A stretch of DNA of 64,000 bases from an uncultured Lachnospiraceae bacterium. Its GTDB lineage: Bacteria > Bacillota > Clostridia > Lachnospirales > Lachnospiraceae. Within the stretch, counting starts at the first letter, position 1; each line of letters begins with the position of its first letter. The notes beneath the pieces were generated by a model. The model saw nothing but the letters and a program-made list of their open reading frames with translations. It searched no databases and was not told the origin of the DNA. The DNA is taken from assembly GCA_949878435.1 (NCBI GenBank), contig CATLAK010000001.1, positions 310,001 through 374,000 of the forward strand. The letters run 5' to 3'. The position numbers were made by a program, and so were the translations under genes. Below, piece after piece: positions 8,322-15,751 of the stretch.

Positions 8322-9735
8322 TGGCTGCCTCCTCCTTTCTCCTATCAGGAAGGACAAAGCTGATACTCGTTCCCTCTCCCAGCGTGCTTTCTATCTCAAG
8401 GCTGCTGCCATGGAGGGATAGGATCTCCGTGCACAGGGAAAGCCCAAGCCCTGCTCCGTTTCTGCTTCTGGATCTGGATTTATCCACCATATAAAATGCC
8501 TTGGTAATCTTCTGCAGTTCCTGCTCTGGGATTCCAATCCCATGATCCCTTACGGTAAATCGGTAACCGCCTTCTTCCTTTCTGCCGCCGATTTCTACAA
8601 CGCTTCCCGGTTCAGATGCCTTACAGGCATTGTCAAGAAGATTAATTAAGACCGTTATGATCATATTGCTTTCCGCCCACACCGTCGCCTTATCGTAGTG
8701 AAATTCAAACTGCATGCTTTCATTGGTCTTAAACATATCCTTTATATAAAGGAACAGGCTTTCCGCCGAAGCCTCCTGGAACTGCACCTGTCCATGCCTG
8801 GTCACCATGATATCCAGAAGGCGTATAGACATGGCTTCTAACCGCTTTCCTTCCGTATAAATATAGTTGGCGGACATAAAACTCTTCTCCTCATCCAGCT
8901 TTCTGGAACGCAGCATATCCGCATAGCCAATGATCGCCGTCAGCGGCGTTTTCAGTTCATGGGCAAAAGCACCCACGAAGTCTTCCCGCGCCTGTATCTC
9001 ATCCTCCAATTTATTGATATTCTCCTCCAGCGCCTCCGCCATCTGATTGAAATCAAGGGTCAGCCGTCCCAGCTCATCATCGCTGATCTGTTTTGCGCGG
9101 TAAGCATAGTCTCCCGCCGCCATCTGCTTCGTCGCCTTTGTCAAAAGACGGATTGGTTTAGTCAGCCAGGAAGAAATCAGATGCATGATGATTGTTCCAA
9201 AAAACAGCATGATGATCGTCACCCGCTGGTAGACCTTAAATCCCAGCTCTCTTTCATTGAAGACCTCCGAGACATCCCGCAAGGTTTCCAGATACAGCAC
9301 CCGGTCCAGCGCATTGACAGTGCTTCCGGTCTGAATATAATAATGATCGTTCAAGAGGATGGTACGGTAGGTCTTAGTGACGGCATCGGTCTGTGCCAAA
9401 AGCTCATCATCCGTCTCAAAACCGTCGCTGGCATACAAAGGGCTTTTTTCCTCATTAGACAGGCGCAGCATGCGGCTGGCATTCTGTCCGCCGGATTCTA
9501 AGTTCGCCGCAATCTGCTCCACCGTACTGTCCTGCAGCACATCGTATTTTGCCGGCACATTTAAGGCAGCCGTCTCAAATGCAAAACATAAAATACTGTT
9601 CTCATCCAGCGCCTGCCCCGCCTCCCTGGCAAGGGAGGTCTCAAACACATAATTGACAAAATAAAAGCCGCTGATTCCAAGGGCGATTGCCATGACAATC
9701 ACCGTCCACAGCAATAATTTTAACGAAAACTTCAT
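8302..9735 (-). CDS. Sensor histidine kinase (HAMP, HisKA, HATPase)
   Basis: A 477-residue OmpR-partner kinase. Membrane helix 1 is near residues 5-28, an extracellular sensor of about 150 residues follows, and helix 2 is near 180-203. The HAMP linker (KPIRLLTKATKQMAAGDY) follows, then the phospho-acceptor H-box FVGAFAHELKTPLTAIIGY, the N-box NLLDNACKAS, and the G-boxes RDHGIGIP and GAGLGLSL. The ATG at 9735 overlaps the response regulator's TGA in an ATGA junction and is preferred over an upstream frame extension. It should phosphorylate the regulator encoded just upstream. The signal is unknown, but the regulon points to the cell envelope. Confidence 0.94.
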   Translation of the reverse strand: MKFSLKLLLWTVIVMAIALGISGFYFVNYVFETSLAREAGQALDENSILCFAFETAALNVPAKYDVLQDSTVEQIAANLESGGQNASRMLRLSNEEKSPLYASDGFETDDELLAQTDAVTKTYRTILLNDHYYIQTGSTVNALDRVLYLETLRDVSEVFNERELGFKVYQRVTIIMLFFGTIIMHLISSWLTKPIRLLTKATKQMAAGDYAYRAKQISDDELGRLTLDFNQMAEALEENINKLEDEIQAREDFVGAFAHELKTPLTAIIGYADMLRSRKLDEEKSFMSANYIYTEGKRLEAMSIRLLDIMVTRHGQVQFQEASAESLFLYIKDMFKTNESMQFEFHYDKATVWAESNMIITVLINLLDNACKASEPGSVVEIGGRKEEGGYRFTVRDHGIGIPEQELQKITKAFYMVDKSRSRSRNGAGLGLSLCTEILSLHGSSLEIESTLGEGTSISFVLPDRRKEEAANEKTDH

Positions 9736-10391
9736 CCCTGTACCTCTAAGCGGTAACCAACCTTGTACACTGCCACTAAATTCTGTTCCCATCCCAGCTT
9801 CTTTCTAAGACGCTGCACATGAAGATCTAAGGTGCGGCTGTCCCCGATGTATTCATCGCCCCACACCTTCTCATATAATGCTTCCCGAAACAGCGCCACA
9901 TTTTTATTCTGTATGAACAGCACCAGCAGTCCAAACTCCTTATTGGTAAGGACCACCTGCTTCCCATCCTTTAAAACCCTTCTTGCGTCCACATCTACCA
10001 CGATGTTTCCTGCCGTAAGAAGCTTATCCGTCTTATTATAACGGCGAAGGACCGCTTCCACCCGCGCCACCAGTTCCACCACGTCAAAGGGCTTCACCAG
10101 ATAATCATCCGCTCCCAGCTTCAGTCCCTTCACTCTGTCTTTTACTTCGTGTTTTGCCGTAATGAAAATGACTGGAATCTTTAATGGACGGATGTACTCG
10201 ATCACATCATATCCGTCTGCCCCCGGCAGCATGATATCCAGCAAAATCAAATCAAATACTTCTTCCTCTATCAGATCAATAGCGTCCAGCCCATTCTGCA
10301 CGGAAGTGCAGTGATAGCCTGCCGCCGACAAGTTCAAATCAATCAAGTCGCAAATCGCTTTTTCATCGTCTACAATCAATATCTTAATCAT
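9732..10391 (-). CDS. OmpR/PhoB-family response regulator
   Basis: A 219-residue regulator with an N-terminal receiver domain: acidic pair in ILIVDDEKAI, phospho-acceptor Asp in LILLDIMLPGADG, Thr/Ser in VIFITAKHE, and Lys in DDYLVKPFD. The C-terminal winged-helix domain (residues about 125-219) ends RTLDLHVQRLRKKLG followed by VYKVGYRLE, the OmpR-type recognition helix and wing. It overlaps the upstream gene's stop by an ATGA junction. OmpR/PhoB proteins bind direct repeats spaced 11 bp, which is exactly the spacing found at three promoters in this window, including the ones before this operon and the amidase. It is the best candidate to bind them. Confidence 0.95.
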   Translation of the reverse strand: MIKILIVDDEKAICDLIDLNLSAAGYHCTSVQNGLDAIDLIEEEVFDLILLDIMLPGADGYDVIEYIRPLKIPVIFITAKHEVKDRVKGLKLGADDYLVKPFDVVELVARVEAVLRRYNKTDKLLTAGNIVVDVDARRVLKDGKQVVLTNKEFGLLVLFIQNKNVALFREALYEKVWGDEYIGDSRTLDLHVQRLRKKLGWEQNLVAVYKVGYRLEVQG

Positions 10392-11515
10392 TCTTTTGTC
10401 TTCCACCCCCAATATGCCCTTGCCCTGTCCACAAGCCCGGACACCGTATCTTCATCACTGCACGGGTTCTTAAGTTTGATATCCTTATCTTCCATAAAAC
10501 CGCCCGTTCTCTGATAGTAAATTGCATAATCGCACTCTGTGATCATCTCGTTTTCGCTGCCCGCATAACTGTATTTGGCAAGCACCAGCATATCTTTCAT
10601 TCCGTCTCCGTCGATATCCCGGCAGGTGATTCCTTTAAGCGCATACAGATTATCAAAATCTCCCATAGGCTGCAGACACCACACGATATATCCCTGCTCA
10701 TTGACAAGATAAATCATGAATGTGGCAAAGTTTGCCATGGTATAGGTGCCCGGCACCACTTCCAGCCTTCCCAGCTTCTCAAACTGCCTGTAATAGCACT
10801 GCTCCTTTTCGATCACAAAACCATGCTCCAAAAGTTCCTGTTTGGTGGCTGCCGTATAGAGAAATTCCGTGGAGTAGCCGTCCCTGACAAAGACAACAAT
10901 ACTCTCCACGCTCTTGTTCATGCTGAAGCGGTTGATCTTGTCGGAGATTCTATAGTCCCTGTAAAATCCCTTTTCATTCTGAAACAGGACGTCGCCGATC
11001 TTGTAGGGCTTGCCCGCATAATCGCCTTCATCGTTCACGCAGGTGGTAATCAATATAATATCCATCCTTCCGTCCCCGTTCAGCTCCTGAAAAGAAACTG
11101 CCTTTAATTCCCGCAAAGGCTGCTCCATTTCCCCTGGATTGCGGTTATTGACCTCCAGCTGGTCCGTCTTATATACAACGCTGCCGTCCTCATCGGTAAA
11201 AAATAACGCCAGCCTGTGATAGTCCTTCTCCATCGCCGGGACAAAGGACACCTCTCCAAAACTTTTCGTTTCTATGGGAAATATCTGATCTTCTATGATA
11301 TCAAAGCCTGCGGGCTCGATTTCCCCGTAGTCTTCGATCTGTGAGAACCGCTGTCTGTAGCTTCGATAAGCTTCCGAGAGCGCCTTTGCATCGCCTGCGT
11401 CTGCTTTTCCATAAAGCGCACTGCCTGCCCCGCGGGCATAAATGGCAAAAGGCGAGGACAGCGCCAGCATACAGGTACATAATATTGCAGATGAAAATAG
11501 AATTCCTTTTCTCAT
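10388..11515 (-). CDS. Secreted VCBS/FG-GAP-repeat protein, first gene of two-component operon
   Basis: A 375-residue protein with a signal peptide (residues 1-28, ending near YARG). Two Ca-binding type repeats are visible: FQELNGDGRMDIILI near residue 140 and CRDIDGDGMKDMLVL near 300. These match the D-x-N/D-x-D-G-x-x-D pattern of FG-GAP/VCBS repeats, which fold into beta-propeller blades outside the cell. It overlaps the response regulator by 4 bases and leads the operon, so it may be a sensor accessory for the kinase. A much larger lipoprotein with similar repeats is encoded at 44.3-46.5 kb and carries the same promoter repeats. Confidence 0.85.
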   Translation of the reverse strand: MRKGILFSSAILCTCMLALSSPFAIYARGAGSALYGKADAGDAKALSEAYRSYRQRFSQIEDYGEIEPAGFDIIEDQIFPIETKSFGEVSFVPAMEKDYHRLALFFTDEDGSVVYKTDQLEVNNRNPGEMEQPLRELKAVSFQELNGDGRMDIILITTCVNDEGDYAGKPYKIGDVLFQNEKGFYRDYRISDKINRFSMNKSVESIVVFVRDGYSTEFLYTAATKQELLEHGFVIEKEQCYYRQFEKLGRLEVVPGTYTMANFATFMIYLVNEQGYIVWCLQPMGDFDNLYALKGITCRDIDGDGMKDMLVLAKYSYAGSENEMITECDYAIYYQRTGGFMEDKDIKLKNPCSDEDTVSGLVDRARAYWGWKTKE

Positions 11516-11560
11516 GACTTCGTCACCGGCTTCTCTTTCGTAGTGGATTGTGCTTTAAAT

Positions 11561-11590
11561 ATTATAGCACAGAGGAGCTCATTCACACAA
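11561..11590 (-). promoter_or_regulatory. Basal promoter of the two-component operon
   Basis: On the minus strand, TTGTGT (11585-11590) and TATAAT (11561-11566) are 18 bp apart, with an extended -10 (TGC before TATAAT). This probably gives regulator-independent expression of the operon. Confidence 0.65.
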
Positions 11591-11675
11591 TCGGCACTTT
11601 TTTACTGCATTCTCACTCTATCTTAATCCTTTACCCATGATCCGTTCTTTTCTGTGCAGTATGTGGATGCATCTT

Positions 11676-11712
11676 ATTATAAACCATACTTGCATCATTT
11701 TTGCATCATAAG
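11676..11712 (-). promoter_or_regulatory. Activator-type promoter of the two-component operon with two 11-bp repeats
   Basis: Two tandem units (TGCATCATTTT at 11691-11701 and TGCATCATAAG at 11702-11712 on the plus strand) end 9 bp before a minus-strand TATAAT (11676-11681). The arrangement is the same as before the amidase and the 46.5 kb lipoprotein, and suggests positive autoregulation. The rest of the 274-base gap between genes (11516-11789) shows no gene. Confidence 0.75.
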
Positions 11713-11789
11713 CCAATATCCAAGTATTTCTACGGAATTGCTTTTCAGCCTATTCCACGCATTTCCCATTACAGATCATTTTTATTAAT

Positions 11790-12518
11790 CTATCTCGCAT
11801 CTGTGTTATTTTCTTTCTTATTTAAAGCTTTTTGAATAATTGCATCCAGATTGCTTTCCTTTACTTTTTCCCCTTCATATTTTTGAACTTGAAGCACTGC
11901 CTGTTTTGTTAATCCTTCTTCATGTTCCTGTTCCATAAAAAGTTCATTTAATCTTTCTGAATTTAATGCCGCTTTTAAAACCTGTATTGCATATTCAGAA
12001 ATATTTTCCCATCCGTCATATAAATTCCTTACTGCGCAATCAATCTGTTGGTAACTTAAAGGCTCTCCCCTTCTTTCCTGTTCATTTAAGATGCCTATAA
12101 TATCAGACAGATCTTTCTTATAGCGTCTCCCAGACATTAATTTCATGGCAACGAGATATTCTGCACTGATTGTCCTGATATTCAGCACGTTAGAGTATGT
12201 GCGATAATATTTAGAATATTGTGCTAATTTAGGTCTATAAGAACTTGTCTTCTTAAAATCTGCGTTTAACCAGCCATTCGGCAATCCAAGACGGTCGCCT
12301 ACTGCATTAACTGCTTCCTTCATGGCTGATGATGCTGTTATGACTGCATCTATATCATAGGTCATTTCACGGAACCCATAATTGGCAAGGATTGCCGCAC
12401 CTCCAACTAACACAATTTCAGCCGGCGTATTTCTTCCATTTCTCTTCCGAAACTCTTTTGCCAATTCCTTCAAATAATAATCCAAATTCTCTTTGGTAAA
12501 ACCTTTCTTAACAGACAT
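11790..12518 (-). CDS. Nucleotidyltransferase-like protein (DUF6036 / AbiEii-like), possible toxin
   Basis: A 242-residue protein with the nucleotidyltransferase-fold motif IVLVGGAAILANYG followed by MTYDIDAVI, i.e. the GG and D-x-D elements seen in DUF6036/MNT-like and AbiEii-type proteins. A helical segment YLVAMKLMSGRRYKKDLSDIIGIL matches the family's second conserved motif (K-x-x-x-x-R-x-K-D). The C-terminus is charged and helical. Its start lies 11 bases inside the Xre-type regulator gene, which is the layout of a type IV or MenAT-like toxin-antitoxin pair. Whether it transfers a nucleotide, and to what, cannot be told from the sequence. Confidence 0.75.
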   Translation of the reverse strand: MSVKKGFTKENLDYYLKELAKEFRKRNGRNTPAEIVLVGGAAILANYGFREMTYDIDAVITASSAMKEAVNAVGDRLGLPNGWLNADFKKTSSYRPKLAQYSKYYRTYSNVLNIRTISAEYLVAMKLMSGRRYKKDLSDIIGILNEQERRGEPLSYQQIDCAVRNLYDGWENISEYAIQVLKAALNSERLNELFMEQEHEEGLTKQAVLQVQKYEGEKVKESNLDAIIQKALNKKENNTDAR

Positions 12519-13095
12519 TCCTTATCTCACTTTCTATAATATTAAACCTCAGAAATTCGGGAATCGCTTCTTTCAAACACTGTTCTTTCACATCAAGAGA
12601 TGCATCCAGCTTTGCGGCAAGAATGACATCCCTCGGATATAATGGCTCTGGCAGCGAACAATTCCTTATATCTTCATAATCATTGCACAATGGAAGGTCA
12701 TTTTCCCTGCTTAAGTAATCTACCATAGCCAAAAGGTAAAAACTCTCCCGATACCATTTCCGTTCCCAATAAGTCCTTATTTGATTTTCCTCCAATATAT
12801 CAATAATAAATTCAATATCTCCTTTATCTTTCACTAAATGACAAATATTACTTTTATATATTTCAAAACCTTTTAAATCTGGAACCTTTTCCCTTTCCCC
12901 AAAACATTCTGCCAAAAGATCTTCCATTGTCATATGAAGCGTCTTCGCTAATTTATATACTGTTTCTGCAGTACATTTTTCAATCCTCGTTTTTCCTTTC
13001 ACGATATCTGACAATGTAGTATATGGTACATGGCTTTCCTTCGCACACTGATAAACAGAAAGCTGCTTTTCCTTTAGCAAACGCATCAATTCCAC
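12508..13095 (-). CDS. Xre-family DNA-binding protein, possible antitoxin
   Basis: A 195-residue protein with an N-terminal helix-turn-helix (residues about 5-62: LSVYQCAKESHVPYTTLSDIVKGKTRI and ETVYKLAKTLHMTMEDLL). The C-terminal two thirds are helical and unrecognised. The start is probably the GTG at 13095, 8 bases after GGAG; an ATG three codons later is too far from that site. The gene overlaps the nucleotidyltransferase-like gene by 11 bases, and a full-consensus promoter lies upstream. The pair is likely autoregulated through a near-palindrome in the promoter spacer. Toxin-antitoxin function is an inference. Confidence 0.8.
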   Translation of the reverse strand: MELMRLLKEKQLSVYQCAKESHVPYTTLSDIVKGKTRIEKCTAETVYKLAKTLHMTMEDLLAECFGEREKVPDLKGFEIYKSNICHLVKDKGDIEFIIDILEENQIRTYWERKWYRESFYLLAMVDYLSRENDLPLCNDYEDIRNCSLPEPLYPRDVILAAKLDASLDVKEQCLKEAIPEFLRFNIIESEIRNVC

Positions 13096-13131
13096 TTTCT
13101 TTTCTCCATTTCTTTTATTCTTTTGTTATTA

Positions 13132-13160
13132 ATTATAACGGTATATCGTGATAGTGTCAA
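13132..13160 (-). promoter_or_regulatory. Consensus promoter with candidate operator for the Xre/nucleotidyltransferase pair
   Basis: TTGACA (13155-13160) and TATAAT (13132-13137) on the minus strand are 17 bp apart. The spacer holds ACGGTATATCGT (13138-13149), an almost perfect dyad that could be the binding site of the Xre protein. Confidence 0.75.
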
Positions 13161-13264
13161 GGAAGGAAAAGGACCCCAGATATCTCTGAAGCCCTTCAAC
13201 CTTTATAATTAAATTCAAATTAACTATATTCCATCTCTATTTTAATATAATCCATAAATTTTGC

Positions 13265-13717
13265 CTACAATCTATACTGCATAAAATTTTCGTTTTTCAC
13301 AAACCCAAAATCGGTATATAGCAGCACTCCCATATCCGAAGCCGTTATTTGTACACTTCCGCATCCATACTCCTTTGCTTCATTTATTACTCTCTGCAAT
13401 AATTCTCTGGCAATTCCCTGCCTGCGGTAATCACCTGACGTAAACATACTGGAAAGAAGTCCTATTTTTCCGCTAGGGCATCCAAAATATGGCGGTTTTT
13501 CTACAAATGACATTCCGCTTGTTCCCACAATCTTATCCCCATCAACTGCCAGCCATGAAACAAACGTACCCTCCGACATATGCCTTTTGTAATAGTCCAT
13601 TAATGCCGGTCGCAAATCCATATCTTCTTTGGCGCCCTCTTCCCGTAATTGACAAATTCTCATTTCTATGAAAGTATCTAACTCCTTTTCTGTTAATTTC
13701 TTATATTGCACAGCCAT
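13265..13717 (-). CDS. GNAT-family N-acetyltransferase
   Basis: A 150-residue acyl-CoA-dependent acetyltransferase. The acetyl-CoA pyrophosphate loop is seen as YRRQGIARELLQRVINEA near residue 100 (the R/Q-x-x-G-x-A/G motif), followed by VQITASDMGVLLYTDFGFVKNENFMQYRL, the usual C-terminal strand and helix. AAGGAGGG precedes the ATG. It is a single gene in an area of small accessory genes, and its substrate cannot be inferred. Confidence 0.88.
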   Translation of the reverse strand: MAVQYKKLTEKELDTFIEMRICQLREEGAKEDMDLRPALMDYYKRHMSEGTFVSWLAVDGDKIVGTSGMSFVEKPPYFGCPSGKIGLLSSMFTSGDYRRQGIARELLQRVINEAKEYGCGSVQITASDMGVLLYTDFGFVKNENFMQYRL

Positions 13718-13829
13718 ATGAAAGCCCTCCTTACTCCTTGAAATATTTTCTAGTTACATTCCCTCCCGCGTGTTGACTGCCGCATCCAACAATACAAGGA
13801 AACATTTTAATCGGCGTTCCCTAAAAGAA

Positions 13830-14243
13830 TCATAAGACCATGAACAATGTTCCCACGCCAATTAAGAGACAGCCTATCAGCGACTTGACTGTAAATTGCT
13901 CATGAAGAAAAACAAATGCCAATATAAGCGTGATCACGACACTCAACTTATCAATCGGAACCACCTTAGAGGCTTCTCCAACCTGCAATGCTCTATAATA
14001 GCAGAGCCATGACGCACCGGTCGCCAAGCCCGAAAGGATCAAAAAAATCCAGCTCTTTTTACTGATCTCCGTTATGCCGCTCTGCGTATTTGTCAAAAAA
14101 ACCATTCCCCATGACATGACAACGACCACCACCGTCCGTATTGCCGTAGCAAGGTTTGAATTGACACCCTCTATACCGATTTTCGCCAGTATTGATGTTA
14201 AAGCTGCAAATAATGCGGACAATAATGCAAATAAGAACCACAT
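13830..14243 (-). CDS. EamA/DMT-family transporter, four-helix type
   Basis: A 137-residue, very hydrophobic protein with four membrane helices, half the size of the common ten-helix DMT exporters, so it probably works as a dimer. It contains the EamA-type phrases GLATGASWLCYYRALQVGEASKVVPIDKLSVVITLILAFVFLHEQF, of which the central ASKVVPIDKLS motif is characteristic. The ATG at 14243 has GGAGG 9 bases upstream and is preferred over one two codons earlier, which would sit only 3 bases from it. The substrate is unknown. No partner gene is adjacent. Confidence 0.82.
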   Translation of the reverse strand: MWFLFALLSALFAALTSILAKIGIEGVNSNLATAIRTVVVVVMSWGMVFLTNTQSGITEISKKSWIFLILSGLATGASWLCYYRALQVGEASKVVPIDKLSVVITLILAFVFLHEQFTVKSLIGCLLIGVGTLFMVL

Positions 14244-14345
14244 TTGCATCCACCTCCAATCTCAGTCCTTCTTCTCTTCCTATTCAAACACAGTATTAAA
14301 CAGGATAATAATACCAAATATTTTCCTGCATCATATGTAATCATA

Positions 14346-15032
14346 TTACCACGGACATTTTTTCTTCATCCACCCTTTCTTTTCCCAGTAATCCGCATCT
14401 GCTTTATTCCAGCCGTTTTTCTGCATCTGACGCATAACATAAAAGAGCAGCTTTGTCTTTATGGATGGACTGATTCTTCCCTGCCTTTTCACGATTTTCC
14501 CTGCCAGCAGGTCCAGTTTCTTTTCTATTGCCTGTTTCTTTTTCGCGCTGACTCTTTCCCATGAGGTTTCCATCACAGCTACGCCGTATTTATAAGTTCT
14601 GGCAACGCCCCAGAAGAACATGCTGTGTGCCATATCCTGATTCGTGCTCTTCATTCCCCTTCCGGCGGCGGTGGAAATGCAGACTGCCTGCTTTTTAAAC
14701 ATCGCTTCTTCTGGGCGGTGATTCATCCAGCGAAAGCCATAATGATCAAGAAATGCTTTCATCGCTCCTGTGGCATGATATACATAGACCGGGCTTGCCA
14801 ATATAATCACATCGGCGCCATCCAGCGCTCTGGTAATCGGCAAGAGTTTTTCATAATGAGGGCACTTCGTTTCAGATTCCATAAAGCATGACGTGCACCC
14901 CATGCAGAACTCTCCAAAATCTCTCGGCAAGAAGAACTCTTCCACCTGACCGTTTAGTCTCTCCGCCAGCATCCTTGCAATATTACAGGTAGACCCCTGA
15001 TGGTTCTGCCCGTGTATAATCGTTATTTTCAT
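14346..15032 (-). CDS. Flavodoxin-like NAD(P)H-dependent oxidoreductase
   Basis: A 228-residue FMN reductase-type protein. The N-terminus ITIIHGQNHQGSTCNIARMLAERL is the FMN phosphate-binding loop of the flavodoxin-like (NADPH-dependent FMN reductase) fold, and GCTSCFMESETKCPH is a cysteine cluster typical of the clostridial branch of this family. ILASPVYVYHATGAMKAFLDHYG is the conserved central motif. A 60-residue basic C-terminal extension (WNKADADYWEKKGWMKK) is common in Clostridia. It starts 2 bases after the TetR-type gene, in the same operon, so the TetR protein probably controls its expression in response to an electrophile or drug. Confidence 0.85.
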   Translation of the reverse strand: MKITIIHGQNHQGSTCNIARMLAERLNGQVEEFFLPRDFGEFCMGCTSCFMESETKCPHYEKLLPITRALDGADVIILASPVYVYHATGAMKAFLDHYGFRWMNHRPEEAMFKKQAVCISTAAGRGMKSTNQDMAHSMFFWGVARTYKYGVAVMETSWERVSAKKKQAIEKKLDLLAGKIVKRQGRISPSIKTKLLFYVMRQMQKNGWNKADADYWEKKGWMKKKCPW

Positions 15033-15034
15033 CC

Positions 15035-15607
15035 CTACACCTCCAAAATATCACGCAAAAGCTTTGCATGATATTCTTTTCTTTCTTCTATATTTGTCAA
15101 ATCGATACCGTAAAGCTGCCGGATCACCTGATACTGTAAGAATACCTGCTGCATGACTGCAATCAGGCAAAAAGTCCTGCGCTGCAGCATCTCCTCATCC
15201 CAGTCCGGGCGGCAGGCTGCCACAAGGGGCAGATAGGCACGGTATGTCCTGCGGGTATTATCGTCTTCCTTTGGCGATGCCATGTCAGAAAGGACTGAAA
15301 TTTTTGACATGGCATAATGCTCAAACATAAAGGTCCATGTCAGATTGCCCAGATATTCCAGCTTTTCAACAGGCGAATATCCGCCCGTCTTTTCGCGGAT
15401 GAACTGAAAGTTTTCAACAATACCGTTGATTACCCGCTCCACACATATTGCAATGAGCTTATCCTTGTTTCCGAAATGATAGTTGATCAATCCAAGCCCC
15501 ACATGAGCCCTTTTGCTGATTTCCCTGACTGTAATGTCACTAATCTGCTCTCCCCGCTCCTCTATTAACTCTGTCGCCGCCTGAATGATGATTTCTTTAT
15601 GATCCAT
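15035..15607 (-). CDS. TetR/AcrR-family transcriptional regulator
   Basis: A 190-residue one-component repressor. The N-terminal helix-turn-helix is seen in ISDITVREISKRAHVGLGLINYHFGNKDKLI (residues about 22-52), and the rest is the helical ligand-binding domain. It leads a two-gene operon with the flavodoxin-like oxidoreductase. CAGGGAGGCG precedes the ATG. Two palindromes of the form TGAAC-N-N-CGTTCA flank the -10 box of its own promoter, so it is very likely autoregulated. The ligand is unknown. Confidence 0.92.
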   Translation of the reverse strand: MDHKEIIIQAATELIEERGEQISDITVREISKRAHVGLGLINYHFGNKDKLIAICVERVINGIVENFQFIREKTGGYSPVEKLEYLGNLTWTFMFEHYAMSKISVLSDMASPKEDDNTRRTYRAYLPLVAACRPDWDEEMLQRRTFCLIAVMQQVFLQYQVIRQLYGIDLTNIEERKEYHAKLLRDILEV

Positions 15608-15618
15608 AATCGCCTCCC

Positions 15619-15666
15619 TGAACGTCGTTCAATTTGTATTATACTGAACAGCGTTCAAAAAGTAAA
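15619..15666 (-). promoter_or_regulatory. TetR-type promoter with two operators
   Basis: Two 13-bp dyads, TGAACGTCGTTCA (15619-15631) and TGAACAGCGTTCA (15645-15657), bracket the minus-strand -10 TATAAT (15638-15643). A weak -35 TTTACT lies at 15661-15666 with a 17-bp spacer. The operator centres are 26 bp apart. Binding would block RNA polymerase directly. Confidence 0.8.
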
Positions 15667-15690
15667 GCCAAATATTATTTTTCATGATAA

Positions 15691-15737
15691 AAAGCAGTGA
15701 ATTGATTTTTGGGTTAAAAAATCATCTTCACTGCTTT
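15691..15737 (-). terminator. Intrinsic terminator of the metal ATPase operon
   Basis: AAAGCAGTGAA (15691-15701) pairs with TTCACTGCTTT (15727-15737), and an inner GATTTTT / AAAAAATC stem extends the hairpin. On the minus strand it is followed by TTTTTATC. Confidence 0.8.
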
Positions 15738-15751
15738 ACAACCTGTAATTA

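Noticed and set aside
14322-14332. Single TGCATCAT match before the EamA gene
   Set aside because: One unit only, not tandem, and not at a consistent distance from a -10 box.
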